NCBI GenBank assembly: GCA_031278315.1
Contig: JAITKS010000245.1
Coordinates: 1-13,865, forward strand
Reading direction: 5' to 3'
Length of the DNA stretch: 13,865 bases
DNA from: Planctomycetaceae bacterium
GTDB lineage: Bacteria > Planctomycetota > Planctomycetia > Pirellulales > Thermoguttaceae
The notes beneath the pieces were generated by a model. It searched no databases, was not told the origin of the DNA, and worked only from the letters and a program-made list of their open reading frames with translations. The position numbers were made by a program, and so were the translations under genes. This document shows, piece after piece, positions 1-6,622 of the stretch. Position 1 is the stretch's first letter; the number at the start of each line of letters is the position of its first letter.

Positions 1-19
1 AAAGGGCAATCAGCATTAG

Positions 20-38
20 CGTAGGGCAACGCCCTACG
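20..38. repeat. Perfect 8-bp hairpin (CGTAGGGC/GCCCTACG)
   Basis: CGTAGGGC at 20-27 and GCCCTACG at 31-38 are exact inverted copies around a 3-nt loop (AAC). There is no T-run directly after it, so it looks like a dispersed palindromic repeat rather than a classical terminator. It is the first of three small GC-rich hairpins within the first 120 bases. Confidence 0.75.
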
Positions 39-58
39 GAAAAATATAACACACCAAA

Positions 59-120
59 GCCCTGTAAGGGCGGCAGCAAAAAATTATTTATGATCTTTAG
101 GCTTGCGCCCTTTCAGGGCG
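59..120. repeat. Pair of GCCCT-nnn-AGGGC hairpins
   Basis: GCCCT-GTA-AGGGC occupies 59-71 and CGCCCT-TTC-AGGGCG occupies 106-120. The same small hairpin recurs at 4792-4804 and 6563-6575, so it is a dispersed intergenic repeat family. Stems are conserved while loops vary (GTA, TTC, GAA, TTC). Confidence 0.75.
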
Positions 121-414
121 AATTTGCGGACAATTTTTTGACTCAAAAACAAATTGTAGTTATTAAAAATTATTGCAACGTTTATTGACAATAGTTTCTA
201 TTACAAAAAATAAAAAACGAATTTTAAAGTGTAATTGGTATAGATAATTTTGTGTATTTTTGATGGGTTTGCAGAAGTACATTCAATTCAAATACATTAA
301 AAAAACATTGAAAATGAGGATATTGTTCATTAATTTTTTTGGAAAGTACAGTTACTATATTCATGTTCAATTTAAATATCCGGTTTAAATATCACAGTTA
401 ATAAATATTAAAGT
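121..414. other. Gene-free AT-rich leader with one IS-type end
   Basis: No coding frame is apparent here. The stretch holds one copy of the 27-bp IS630-type terminal element (217-242) and, just before the first gene, a 10-bp direct repeat TTTAAATATC at 371-380 and 384-393. That repeat is spaced 13 bp start to start and could be an operator, although in DNA this AT-rich it may be chance. Confidence 0.5.
217..242 (+). repeat. IS630-type terminal element, copy a
   Basis: The sequence reads ACGAATTTTAAAGT, then a variable segment, then GGTATA, matching the copies at 3088-3114, 5280-5306 and 6596-6622. The inner flank (TTACAAAAAATAAAA, 201-215) also matches the inside of the inverted pair at 3036-3114. 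Its TATA end points outward toward the gene starting at 415. It appears to be a solitary end left after loss of the rest of an element. Confidence 0.6.
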
Positions 415-2613
415 ATGAAACATTTTTTATCATTTTTTACTATTAGAAAAATTGCAGTATTTTTTGTTGCAATATTTATGATTATAGCCGTATGTTTTGC
501 GGTCAGTTATTTTCGTCAATTTGTTTATGTTGGTCGAACCTGTCTTATAGACGAATTAATTACTCTTTCCAGTCAAACAAATAATAAGACTCTCAAAGAA
601 TCCTGTTATGGTTTAGCCTGCTTGTATTACGCACGACTCGGTAAGTCAAATAAAATTCGTAAGTTATCTAAAAAAGCACGTCCAGGATTGGTTACAGAAA
701 GTTATAGACAACTCATTCAAAAAATGATATTAGATAATAAGGTCGAAGAAGCACTTAATATTGCTCTTTCAATTGAAGATCAAAATACCAAAAGTTTGTG
801 TCTCGCAACAATACAAAGACACTACTCAATCATAGGTGATTATGATCGTGCATTTGATATTTCACAAAAAATTTCACGTTCTTTCCGCTTTTGGGTAATA
901 AGGGACGTACTAGTGTTTCAGTTCGTATATGGTAACAAAACCGAAGCTGTCAATTCATTACGGACTTTAGAATCTTATAAAAGTAAAATAAAAATACTGA
1001 ATATATTTGCCCAATTATACAATAGTACAAAAAATATCGGCGACGCTAAAACAATACTAAAAGAAGCTGAAAGCTATCTTGTATTTCTCGAAAATGAACA
1101 TGATAAAATTGAATGTCTAATTGATCTAACAGAAACAAAATTTAAGTTAGGTTTAATCACATACCAAGACACCGGCTCCATTTGGCAGGAGACCATAACA
1201 AAAATTACAATGATTGATCTGTCAAATCAAAAAGAACACAACTTAATAAAAATTGAATTACTAAAAAATTTGATCAAATCACAAGCTGCAACAGGTCATT
1301 TTACATTGGCAAAAAATACTACAGATTCAATTATCAAACAGGTAAATTTAATTAATAACCCCTCATTCGACGAGAATAGAACCAATGATTATTTGCTGAG
1401 TGACTTAGCTTATAATTTGTCCGATTACGGATTATGGGAATGTATTTTGAAATTACTAAATGAAATCAAAGATATTACATTTTTTGCCGACTGCTTTAAG
1501 AATTCTTTAGAAAAGTTATACACCGAAAATCATATAGACGCCGCACTGGAATTACTAAAACAGACACAAACACAATCCGAATATATTTCCAATCTTTTTT
1601 TTGATAAAAAAGTTATCGAGACCAAAATCGTTATGTATGCTTATATCGCAATTAACAACCAGACAGCAGATTTTGATCTTTCACATATTATCAATAATAT
1701 TTTCGATATTGATATAAAAGTCAAAGTATTATCTCGTATTGCACTGGGTAAAATCAAGTCGGGCGATTCAGAACTCGCATATACTATTATTGAACACGCC
1801 GCCGAACAACTCAATCAACATCCAACCAAAGATACAATTGATACTATCAGAAAAAAAATAACATTATTGTCTGTTGTACAAACATTCTTATCACACTCAG
1901 AAATAAATTGTATAAAAAAATTTATCGATAAATATTGTTCAAAATTAAATGATAAAAATATTTATGAGATAGAAATTCAATTTGTTAATACCGTTACAAA
2001 ATCAACTGAACTGATTCTTGAAAATGAACCAGAAAAAGCGAAAAAAGAACTAAAAAGAATTGTAGAAATTCTAACTCCAAAAATATTTTATGAGAATGCC
2101 GAGATTGTAACCGAATATGTAACTATATTGACTATAGTATATTTTTTATTGGCAGATTCTTTTTTGAAATCTGAAAATATTTCTGAGTTAGAATCTTTAT
2201 CAACCGATGCCAAATTATTTGTTAATATCGAGCAATACTATGTACATCGACTTGTTCAAATATATGCTAAAAGCGGTAGATTTCATGACGCAAATTGGAT
2301 GCTTTTGTATTTAATTGATCATCAATCCGATTTATACAGAATTGCAGTAGGATGTTTGGCAGCTGAACTAATTAAACACGACAATTACACAACCGCATTA
2401 CACGTTATACGCAACATTAAAGACTCGCCTAATGATATTAAAATCGACATAAAAATGTCTGTACTAGCATTAGCCTGTGAAAATTTATTTCCACTCCAAA
2501 ATATAGATTTCTTGTTACAAAAAACTGAAAATTTTGAAAATAAAATAGATATTAAAAAATACATTTTAAGTCCCAAAGCAATACAAGCCTCTTCTATTTT
2601 TGAATATGAATAG
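415..2613 (+). CDS. Membrane-anchored helical-repeat (TPR-like) protein
   Basis: This 732-residue protein begins with a single hydrophobic helix at about residues 11-33 (preceded by MKHFLSFFTIRK), so it is probably anchored in the inner membrane with the remainder outside the cytoplasm. The rest is a long alpha-helical solenoid of degenerate repeats of roughly 35 residues, each with small and hydrophobic residues at TPR-like positions, for example KVEEALNIALSIED followed by GDYDRAFDISQKIS. No catalytic motif is visible. Such proteins usually act as protein-binding scaffolds, but no partner can be named. The ATG at 415 has no clear Shine-Dalgarno sequence upstream; the region just before it is ATTAAAGT. 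It ends in TAG and is followed 17 bases later by the dispersed element at 2631. Composition is very rich in Lys, Asn and Ile. The reading frame is secure; the function is unknown. Confidence 0.85.
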   Translation: MKHFLSFFTIRKIAVFFVAIFMIIAVCFAVSYFRQFVYVGRTCLIDELITLSSQTNNKTLKESCYGLACLYYARLGKSNKIRKLSKKARPGLVTESYRQLIQKMILDNKVEEALNIALSIEDQNTKSLCLATIQRHYSIIGDYDRAFDISQKISRSFRFWVIRDVLVFQFVYGNKTEAVNSLRTLESYKSKIKILNIFAQLYNSTKNIGDAKTILKEAESYLVFLENEHDKIECLIDLTETKFKLGLITYQDTGSIWQETITKITMIDLSNQKEHNLIKIELLKNLIKSQAATGHFTLAKNTTDSIIKQVNLINNPSFDENRTNDYLLSDLAYNLSDYGLWECILKLLNEIKDITFFADCFKNSLEKLYTENHIDAALELLKQTQTQSEYISNLFFDKKVIETKIVMYAYIAINNQTADFDLSHIINNIFDIDIKVKVLSRIALGKIKSGDSELAYTIIEHAAEQLNQHPTKDTIDTIRKKITLLSVVQTFLSHSEINCIKKFIDKYCSKLNDKNIYEIEIQFVNTVTKSTELILENEPEKAKKELKRIVEILTPKIFYENAEIVTEYVTILTIVYFLLADSFLKSENISELESLSTDAKLFVNIEQYYVHRLVQIYAKSGRFHDANWMLLYLIDHQSDLYRIAVGCLAAELIKHDNYTTALHVIRNIKDSPNDIKIDIKMSVLALACENLFPLQNIDFLLQKTENFENKIDIKKYILSPKAIQASSIFEYE

Positions 2614-2630
2614 TCAATTAAATAATTACA

Positions 2631-2656
2631 GTAATATATCAATGGAAATTTTTTTG
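2631..2656 (+). repeat. 3'-associated GTAATATATCAGTGGAA element, copy 1
   Basis: GTAATATATCAATGGAA (2631-2647, one mismatch to consensus) is followed by ATTTTTTTG. It lies 17 nt after the stop of the 732-residue protein, in the same orientation. The T-run resembles a termination tail but the core has no strong stem, so simple intrinsic termination is not supported. Confidence 0.75.
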
Positions 2657-2679
2657 AGATTACAAAACACACGAAATAT

Positions 2680-2726
2680 GGAATAATTATTGTTATCGGG
2701 AACGCGGTCGTCTCGGCCGCATCTTT
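2680..2726 (+). repeat. 47-bp repeat with GCGGTCG hairpin, copy A
   Basis: This 47-bp segment is identical to 6187-6233 except at one position. Its core is a hairpin, GCGGTCG (2704-2710), TCT loop, CGGCCGC (2714-2720). The single difference (G at 2716, A at 6223) changes a T-G wobble to a T-A pair and keeps the stem. Confidence 0.85.
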
Positions 2727-2763
2727 AGGAGTTTTTTTTGAATAGATTTTATAAGGAGTATTT

Positions 2764-2979
2764 ATGATAACGACAGGTAAAATTATCGCATTTAAGAACA
2801 ATGCAACAAACAATAACAACAAAAGTGTTATACCGGATAATATTAAACATAAATTTTTTTCGTTAATAGTTTATTTAGAAAATGTAGGAATTATTGACAG
2901 AAGTTTTTTTTATGTTGAAGACAACAAACTAGTCGTTGTTTGTCAATTTTTTTATTTATGGAAGCATGAATTAAATTGA
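2764..2979 (+). CDS. Small hypothetical protein with strong ribosome binding site
   Basis: This short frame encodes 71 residues. It has a textbook Shine-Dalgarno sequence: AAGGAG at 2754-2759, five bases before the ATG, which is unusual in this window because most starts lack one. The product has an Asn-rich stretch at about residues 12-19 (NNATNNNNK) and a hydrophobic, aromatic C-terminal half, without a clear transmembrane helix or known motif. It follows the 47-bp hairpin repeat by 37 bases, so it is either an independent small gene or a chance frame placed behind a ribosome-binding-like sequence. I do not recognise a family. Confidence 0.45.
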   Translation: MITTGKIIAFKNNATNNNNKSVIPDNIKHKFFSLIVYLENVGIIDRSFFYVEDNKLVVVCQFFYLWKHELN

Positions 2980-3035
2980 AATAAATAAAACAGAATTAAT
3001 AACAGTATAACAATAAACACATCAGCGGCGGCAAC

Positions 3036-3114
3036 TATACTCATTGTACTTTAAAATTCGGTATTATTTTTTGTAACGAAAAATAAAACCGAATTCTAAA
3101 GTACAATGAGTATA
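3036..3114. mobile_element. 79-bp MITE: near-perfect inverted pair of IS630-type ends
   Basis: The arms at 3036-3071 and 3079-3114 are inverted copies with 34 of 36 positions matching, around a 7-nt centre (TGTAACG). Each arm holds the 27-bp terminal element also seen singly at 217, 5280 and 6596. Both outer edges are TA, the target dinucleotide duplicated by IS630/Tc1-mariner transposases. I read it as a minimal non-autonomous element or a collapsed IS. It could also be extruded as a cruciform or transcribed as a long hairpin. Confidence 0.75.
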
Positions 3115-3369
3115 TTACAAATTACCAAATCTGATTTCTCTGTGTCCTCTGTGGTAAATATATCTGAGAATGCAGCTAAAGATATAGTTTGGCCGTTAAC
3201 GGATATAATTAAAGCTGCGGAGGAAAAATCATGGGTAATTGATGGAACTCTTGCTGAAGCGATCGACAGAGGTGCAACGCGGCGTAACGAGCTTAACAAT
3301 GTTGATATTAATGATATAGATACGGAAATATTCAGACCGCCAATAAACATACCAATCAAATCCGATTGA
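3106..3369 (+). CDS. Short hypothetical ORF starting inside the MITE, possibly a gene remnant
   Basis: The 87-codon frame uses an ATG at 3106 that lies inside the right arm of the palindrome. Its residues 10-18 come from a CTCTGTGTCCTCTGTGG segment (3138-3154) that I recognise as common intergenic repeat sequence in bacteria. The remaining residues, from about AAKDIVWPL onward, look genuinely coding: mixed polar and acidic composition, a predicted amphipathic stretch DIIKAAEEKSW and no low complexity. There is no second in-frame ATG, so a plausible reading is the 3' end of an older gene whose beginning was replaced by repeats. It ends 59 bases before the cysteine-motif protein at 3429. No family is recognised and no ribosome binding site is visible. 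Confidence 0.35.
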   Translation: MSILQITKSDFSVSSVVNISENAAKDIVWPLTDIIKAAEEKSWVIDGTLAEAIDRGATRRNELNNVDINDIDTEIFRPPINIPIKSD

Positions 3370-3428
3370 TCAATTTCTGTAACTATAAACTTGTAACTTA
3401 ACTTAACTTTAATTTAATTGTTTGAAAT

Positions 3429-4622
3429 ATGACCGATAAAAAAGAAATTGTTTATCAAATATGTTATGATGATCACTGTCCTTCAATTTATGATCTTCGC
3501 GATGATCCTGCATGGGGATTGTCAGAAGAAGTTCGTCAGTTGATTAGTGCTGTTTTGGAAGATGATGACTCATCAGAGTATCTTTTCGAGGGAGACGGCT
3601 GCTGGCACGGAAATGCACACGGCAGCTTTGAAATTATTCAGGTTCCTTATATATGGTCAGACAGCAAAGATCAACGTTCCTCATACGAGATGTATGTATG
3701 TTCGGGTTGCGGCATAGTGAGATATCCTAATCCGCGGCAATTGGATTTTGCTTGTCCAGATGATGCAGCTTTTCTTATTAAGCGATGGAAATCTAAAGAA
3801 CCATGTTTTCTTGCTGACGAGCTATTATTACTTGATAGCGATTATCCAATGTTTACTAATAAATACACGAATACAAGACGGCTCGGTGATATCTATTTTA
3901 ATTTTAGTGATGAGTATAGAAAACAACGGTCATTTTCTGTTTTTCGTACTGATTATTTTGATGGTACTTTTTATTCGTCTGAAAAAGATTGTAGTTATGA
4001 CGCACTTTGTAACCGGCTTATCAAAGATATAGAAGAAATATTACGGTGTGAAAACGGCATAGAAGCTTCGCTTTTACCCGGAGATAAGTTTAATGAGTTG
4101 TTTTGGATCGATCCGATTTTTATCAAACAGAGGGAAATTTTTATAGAGTTTTGCGGTATGAATTTGGAAAAGTTGGATTTGGCATTAATACTTAATTCAC
4201 GTTTGACCGAGCGTTTTAGGCAATCAAATTTATCGGGATTGGAATTTCAACCGTTACGAATGAAAAATCGTTTTTTTCCAGATTATAAGGAACAATTTGT
4301 TGCAGTTACTATGTCATCTATTGAGGATAGAGTGAGTTTTGTTGATGATCCGTGCTATACAGAAAAACATTGTGAAGTTTGTAATTGTACAAGCTATAGA
4401 GACCCTACTCCTCAAGACCCAAACTTTCAAGATTGGATACGTTACAAAGACAAAAATAAGTCATATCGCAAAAAAAATATTCTACCCAAACAGTATGTTC
4501 CAGATTTTCCTTGGTTCTATACTTCTGTGTATCAGGGTATTTTGATCAAACCGGAGGTAATGGCTTTGTTGCATGATGTTGATTTGTCGTTTGCTAAAAT
4601 AAAAGAAATTGAAATTGTGTGA
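3429..4622 (+). CDS. Double-CXXC protein, possible SitI6-like immunity protein
   Basis: This 397-residue cytoplasmic protein has no signal peptide or membrane helix. It contains two candidate zinc-binding knuckles: YVCSGCG at about residues 89-95 and CEVCNC at 315-320, the second lacking the usual glycine after CXXC. The spacing of the two knuckles and the C-terminal region (DFPWFYTSVYQGILI, 359-373) recall the double-CXXCG family known from Myxococcus and Gemmata, some members of which are immunity proteins to exported toxins (SitI6 type). That assignment is by resemblance only, and this protein is longer than I would expect for the family. No intact toxin gene lies upstream; only the 87-codon frame does. 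The ATG at 3429 lacks a Shine-Dalgarno sequence and is preceded by AT-rich CTTAACTT-like repeats. The frame itself is secure. Confidence 0.8.
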   Translation: MTDKKEIVYQICYDDHCPSIYDLRDDPAWGLSEEVRQLISAVLEDDDSSEYLFEGDGCWHGNAHGSFEIIQVPYIWSDSKDQRSSYEMYVCSGCGIVRYPNPRQLDFACPDDAAFLIKRWKSKEPCFLADELLLLDSDYPMFTNKYTNTRRLGDIYFNFSDEYRKQRSFSVFRTDYFDGTFYSSEKDCSYDALCNRLIKDIEEILRCENGIEASLLPGDKFNELFWIDPIFIKQREIFIEFCGMNLEKLDLALILNSRLTERFRQSNLSGLEFQPLRMKNRFFPDYKEQFVAVTMSSIEDRVSFVDDPCYTEKHCEVCNCTSYRDPTPQDPNFQDWIRYKDKNKSYRKKNILPKQYVPDFPWFYTSVYQGILIKPEVMALLHDVDLSFAKIKEIEIV

Positions 4623-4726
4623 ATGATATTGTTAGCGCAACGAAAATGATCATGCAGCAGTATTAGCTTCGATAGAATATGAAAATATATGGTTACATTT
4701 ATAGAAATATTGAAAAACGAATTAAG

Positions 4727-4757
4727 GTAATATATCAGTGGAATTTTTGCGGCATCG
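4727..4757 (+). repeat. 3'-associated element, copy 2 (GCGGCAT subtype)
   Basis: The core is an exact consensus copy at 4727-4743, then TTTTTGCGGCAT. The copy at 10888-10872 on the - strand continues with the same TTTTTGCGGCAT, so these two share a longer unit. It lies 104 nt after the stop at 4622, in the same orientation. Confidence 0.75.
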
Positions 4758-4791
4758 TTATATGAAGCAATTTTAAGGATTAATCAAATCA

Positions 4792-4804
4792 GCCCTGAAA
4801 GGGC
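4792..4804. repeat. GCCCT-GAA-AGGGC hairpin
   Basis: This is a perfect 5-bp stem with a GAA loop, of the same family as the hairpins at 59-71, 106-120 and 6563-6575. Confidence 0.7.
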
Positions 4805-5043
4805 GTCAGTATCTTGGAATCAATAATAATAATGATAATTTCGTGTTTAAAAAATTTTTGTAAAATTTCTCAGAAGTTTTAAGTTTATTTTTAGCCAACC
4901 TTATTTTTCACCTTATTTTTCCGAACAAAACAACCTTAGTAGCCAAAGATATACCTTTCTTATTTAATAATTTGTCTTGACGTTTATTTTATGAATTGTT
5001 ATTATTTGCGAGTTGTTTTTAATTCGTCAACAACAATTTAATT

Positions 5044-5296
5044 ATGAATTACCGTCTCACCAAAGAGCAAATTCGGAAACCTCAAAAGCAGTATTACAAG
5101 AATCGCAGTCATTGTTTTTCGGATCGTATTCGTGTAGTGATTTGCGATTGCTCGCGGATATACAGTTTCAGAGATTGCTTTAATTTTTATGCTTGACTGT
5201 GATACGATACGTCGTTATTTTCGCTTGTATAAAGAAGGCGGGATCAATTGTTTTGTGGAAGAGTATCGCAAAAAAAATTACCGAATTTTAAAGTAG
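5044..5296 (+). pseudogene. IS630-type transposase remnant (N-terminal, frameshifted)
   Basis: Translation from the ATG at 5044 gives MNYRLTKEQIRKPQKQ and continues to RIRVV. Removing one T near 5140-5143 restores the frame to give IAIARGYTVSEIALIFMLDC, then DTIRRYFRLYKEGGINCF and VEEYRKKNY. That is the typical helix-turn-helix DNA-binding region of IS630-family transposases. The catalytic DDE domain is missing. The frame runs directly into the terminal element at 5280-5306 and stops at TAG 5294-5296, so the middle of the element was lost and the N-terminal coding part is now joined to an end. The gene is non-functional. I consider the family call good, although a related winged-helix transposase family is possible. 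Confidence 0.75.
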
Positions 5297-5306
5297 AAAA
5301 AGTATA
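5280..5306 (+). repeat. IS630-type terminal element, copy c, fused to transposase remnant
   Basis: The sequence reads ACCGAATTTTAAAGT, then AGAAAAA, then GTATA. It directly follows the transposase remnant and ends 99 bases before the gene at 5406. This physical linkage is the main reason to regard the 27-bp element as an IS630-type terminal repeat. Confidence 0.65.
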
Positions 5307-5353
5307 GCGGCGGACTTTGGAGTATGTTGTACAAATTTTACAAACAATTAGGC

Positions 5354-5380
5354 AGGTCTGATAGGTAGGTAGGTCTGATC
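5354..5380. repeat. Small direct repeat AGGTCTGAT
   Basis: Two copies of AGGTCTGAT are separated by AGGTAGGT, in the leader just upstream of the gene at 5406. It could be an operator or a decayed tandem repeat; nothing further can be said from sequence. Confidence 0.5.
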
Positions 5381-5405
5381 TATAAAAATATAATAGGAAT
5401 AAATA

Positions 5406-6026
5406 ATGTCAGTTACAGGTGCGATTACTCTTTTTACAAAGAGAGATGATTTTGATAATATTTATGCTTTACTTGACCAATCGTTGGCAATTTTTGAGCT
5501 TGAAACTAATGCCCAATTGAGTTACTGCACAGAGGATGTACATGATGAATGGGCGATGTTTCAAAGGTTACGTGATGGAATTGATACCGATTTTCATGAT
5601 ATTGATGTGAATACATGTTTCGGTGAAACAAATCAAGTTAATGTTGATTTTGTTAACTCGATTGATTTTTCTAAAAAGACGTTGACACTATGGACATCGG
5701 ATGCCCAGTTGCCGGATATATTTGGAGACTTAATAGACAATTTTCCGCAAGATATTATTACAGACGGTTTGTATCAATGCCGCGTAACTAGTGTTGGAGT
5801 GTCAATTGGTTATCAAGACATTTACACTCCGTATGAAGCTCAGAATAATGAAGACGGTATTTTTTTCGGGCGGGCTTTTTATAGATTTTGTATAAACTTG
5901 CACAACTCGGCTAATGATTGTAAAGTTTTTAGACGTTTGGTTAGAAAATCACCTGAATTCAAAGAGTTAAAACGTAAACTAGAATCATTCGCAGGAAAAC
6001 TAAATGATTGTATTTATTGGGAGTAA
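5406..6026 (+). CDS. Hypothetical 206-residue cytoplasmic protein
   Basis: The product is acidic and soluble, with no signal peptide, membrane helix or recognisable catalytic motif. The N-terminal part (about residues 14-35) and the C-terminal stretch around SPEFKELKRKLESFAGKL (about 181-198) look helical, while the central part (about 70-130) alternates in a beta-like way. It contains a few scattered cysteines, not in pairs. The start at 5406 has only a weak AGGA-like sequence (AATAGGAATAA) upstream. Its position after the cysteine-motif protein and its small, acidic, two-layer-like pattern would suit an immunity-type protein, but that is a guess from context. The gene is preceded by an IS-type end at 5280-5306. 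I do not recognise the family; the frame is convincing. Confidence 0.75.
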   Translation: MSVTGAITLFTKRDDFDNIYALLDQSLAIFELETNAQLSYCTEDVHDEWAMFQRLRDGIDTDFHDIDVNTCFGETNQVNVDFVNSIDFSKKTLTLWTSDAQLPDIFGDLIDNFPQDIITDGLYQCRVTSVGVSIGYQDIYTPYEAQNNEDGIFFGRAFYRFCINLHNSANDCKVFRRLVRKSPEFKELKRKLESFAGKLNDCIYWE

Positions 6027-6186
6027 CTACACACAAAATTTTGTAATTTACAATTGAATCCGTTTGAGATTTTGAAAAACAATAAACGTCATTTTTATAA
6101 TTTCATAAAATGAAATGAAATATAAGCTATCAAAAAATGCCGTGGAGTAGGGCTGCCGCTTTTAAAACAAAAGGTAATATATCAGT

Positions 6187-6233
6187 GGAATAATTATTGT
6201 TATCGGGAACGCGGTCGTCTCGACCGCATCTTT
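6187..6233 (+). repeat. 47-bp repeat with GCGGTCG hairpin, copy B
   Basis: This is the second copy of the 2680-2726 repeat, with one difference in 47. The stem is GCGGTCG (6211-6217), TCT, CGACCGC (6221-6227). Its first four bases (GGAA) are also the last four of the 3'-associated element at 6174-6190, whereas in copy A the two are separated by 32 bases. Confidence 0.85.
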
Positions 6234-6240
6234 CGTTTTG

Positions 6241-6419
6241 TTTTTTTGACAGGATTACAAGATTGACAGGATTTTTAAATGATAAATTAAAAGAATCAAA
6301 ACTTGAAACCATCAATTAGTTGTTAGTGATTTGAACTTATAATCCGTGATAATTTCTGCATACGAACTAAACTACTATCCTGTAAATCCTGTAATCCTGT
6401 TTATCCTGTCAAAAAAAAT
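6241..6419. repeat. ACAGGAT-type inverted repeat pair
   Basis: The left arm (6241-6276) holds TTTTTTTGACAGGATTACAA and a second GACAGGAT. The right arm (6377-6419) holds four ATCCTGT units ending in GTCAAAAAAAA. The arms are complementary at their outer 15 bases. Tandem ACAGGATNNACAGGAT arrays of this kind are known as intergenic repeats in several bacterial genomes. Confidence 0.65.
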
Positions 6420-6420
6420 A

Positions 6421-6461
6421 TTCCACTGATATATTACAAAAAATTTTCACCGACATATTAC
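6421..6461 (-). repeat. 3'-associated element, copy 4 plus degraded tandem copy 4b
   Basis: On the - strand a degraded copy (6461-6445, 14 of 17 matches, then TTTTTT) is followed after 24 bases by an exact copy (6437-6421, then TATTTTTTTT). This tandem arrangement indicates that the natural unit is about 24 bases, that is the 17-bp core plus its T-run. Confidence 0.7.
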
Positions 6462-6475
6462 GTTTATTCTGTAAC

Positions 6476-6503
6476 GTAGAGACACAAGACATTGTGTCTC
6501 TAC
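6476..6503. repeat. GTAGAGACACAA palindrome, copy 1
   Basis: This is a perfect 12-bp inverted repeat, GTAGAGACACAA and TTGTGTCTCTAC, around a GACA loop. Copies with different loops occur at 10808-10835 and 13643-13668. Confidence 0.85.
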
Positions 6504-6509
6504 ACATCA

Positions 6510-6534
6510 GGTTTTATTTTTTGTAACGAAAAAT
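6510..6534 (-). repeat. Partial MITE interior
   Basis: The segment GGTTTTATTTTTTGTAACGA and its next bases match the centre of the 3036-3114 palindrome, including the TGTAACG loop. The outer terminal part is missing and is replaced by the flank of the palindrome at 6476-6503. It is a truncated copy. Confidence 0.5.
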
Positions 6535-6551
6535 GTAACTGTTCACGCATA

Positions 6552-6586
6552 AAACTAGAATCGCCCTTTCAGGGCAATTTTAGTTT
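6552..6586. repeat. Extended GCCCT hairpin
   Basis: GCCCT-TTC-AGGGC (6563-6575) is extended by a 10-bp outer stem (6552-6561 with 6577-6586) that has one G-T wobble and one internal mismatch. It is the longest stem of this family here and lies 67 bases upstream of the gene at 6654. Confidence 0.65.
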
Positions 6587-6595
6587 AAAACGAAT

Positions 6596-6622
6596 ACCGA
6601 AATTTAAAGTGTGAAAAGTATA
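6596..6622 (+). repeat. IS630-type terminal element, copy d
   Basis: The sequence reads ACCGAAATTTAAAGT, then GTGAAAA, then GTATA, pointing outward to the gene starting 31 bases later. With copies a, b and c it forms a set of ends all facing downstream genes, so it may carry promoter activity. Confidence 0.6.

Larger units (their letters stand above)
4623..5043. other. Gene-free spacer with two dispersed repeats
   Basis: No coding frame is convincing in this stretch. It contains copy 2 of the 3'-associated element (4727-4743) and one GCCCT hairpin (4792-4804). The segment after about 4850 is plain AT-rich sequence leading into the transposase remnant; no clear left terminal repeat of the IS was found. 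Confidence 0.6.
6174..6437. mobile_element. 264-bp segment bounded by 17-bp inverted GTAATATATCAGTGGAA ends
   Basis: The left edge, 6174-6190 (+), and the right edge, 6421-6437 (-), are exact inverted copies of the 17-bp element; the match extends two more bases inward (TA). Inside are the 47-bp hairpin repeat and a second, nested inverted pair, TTTTTTTGACAGGAT at 6241-6255 against ATCCTGTCAAAAAAA at 6404-6418. There is no open reading frame. It could be a MITE-like unit or a fold-back formed by two independent insertions. No clear target duplication is seen. Confidence 0.5.

Noticed and set aside
2385..2822. 145-codon - strand frame with a hydrophobic start
   Set aside because: It lies mostly antisense to the 732-residue gene and to repeat sequence; its composition mirrors the opposite strand.
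4880..4990. Left terminal repeat of the IS630 remnant
   Set aside because: A GATATACCTTTCTTATT segment at about 4949-4965 starts with TATACC as the reverse of copy a would, but the match ends there; I cannot support it.
6130..6315. 61-codon - strand frame
   Set aside because: It is a translation of the 3'-associated element and the 47-bp hairpin repeat, not a gene.
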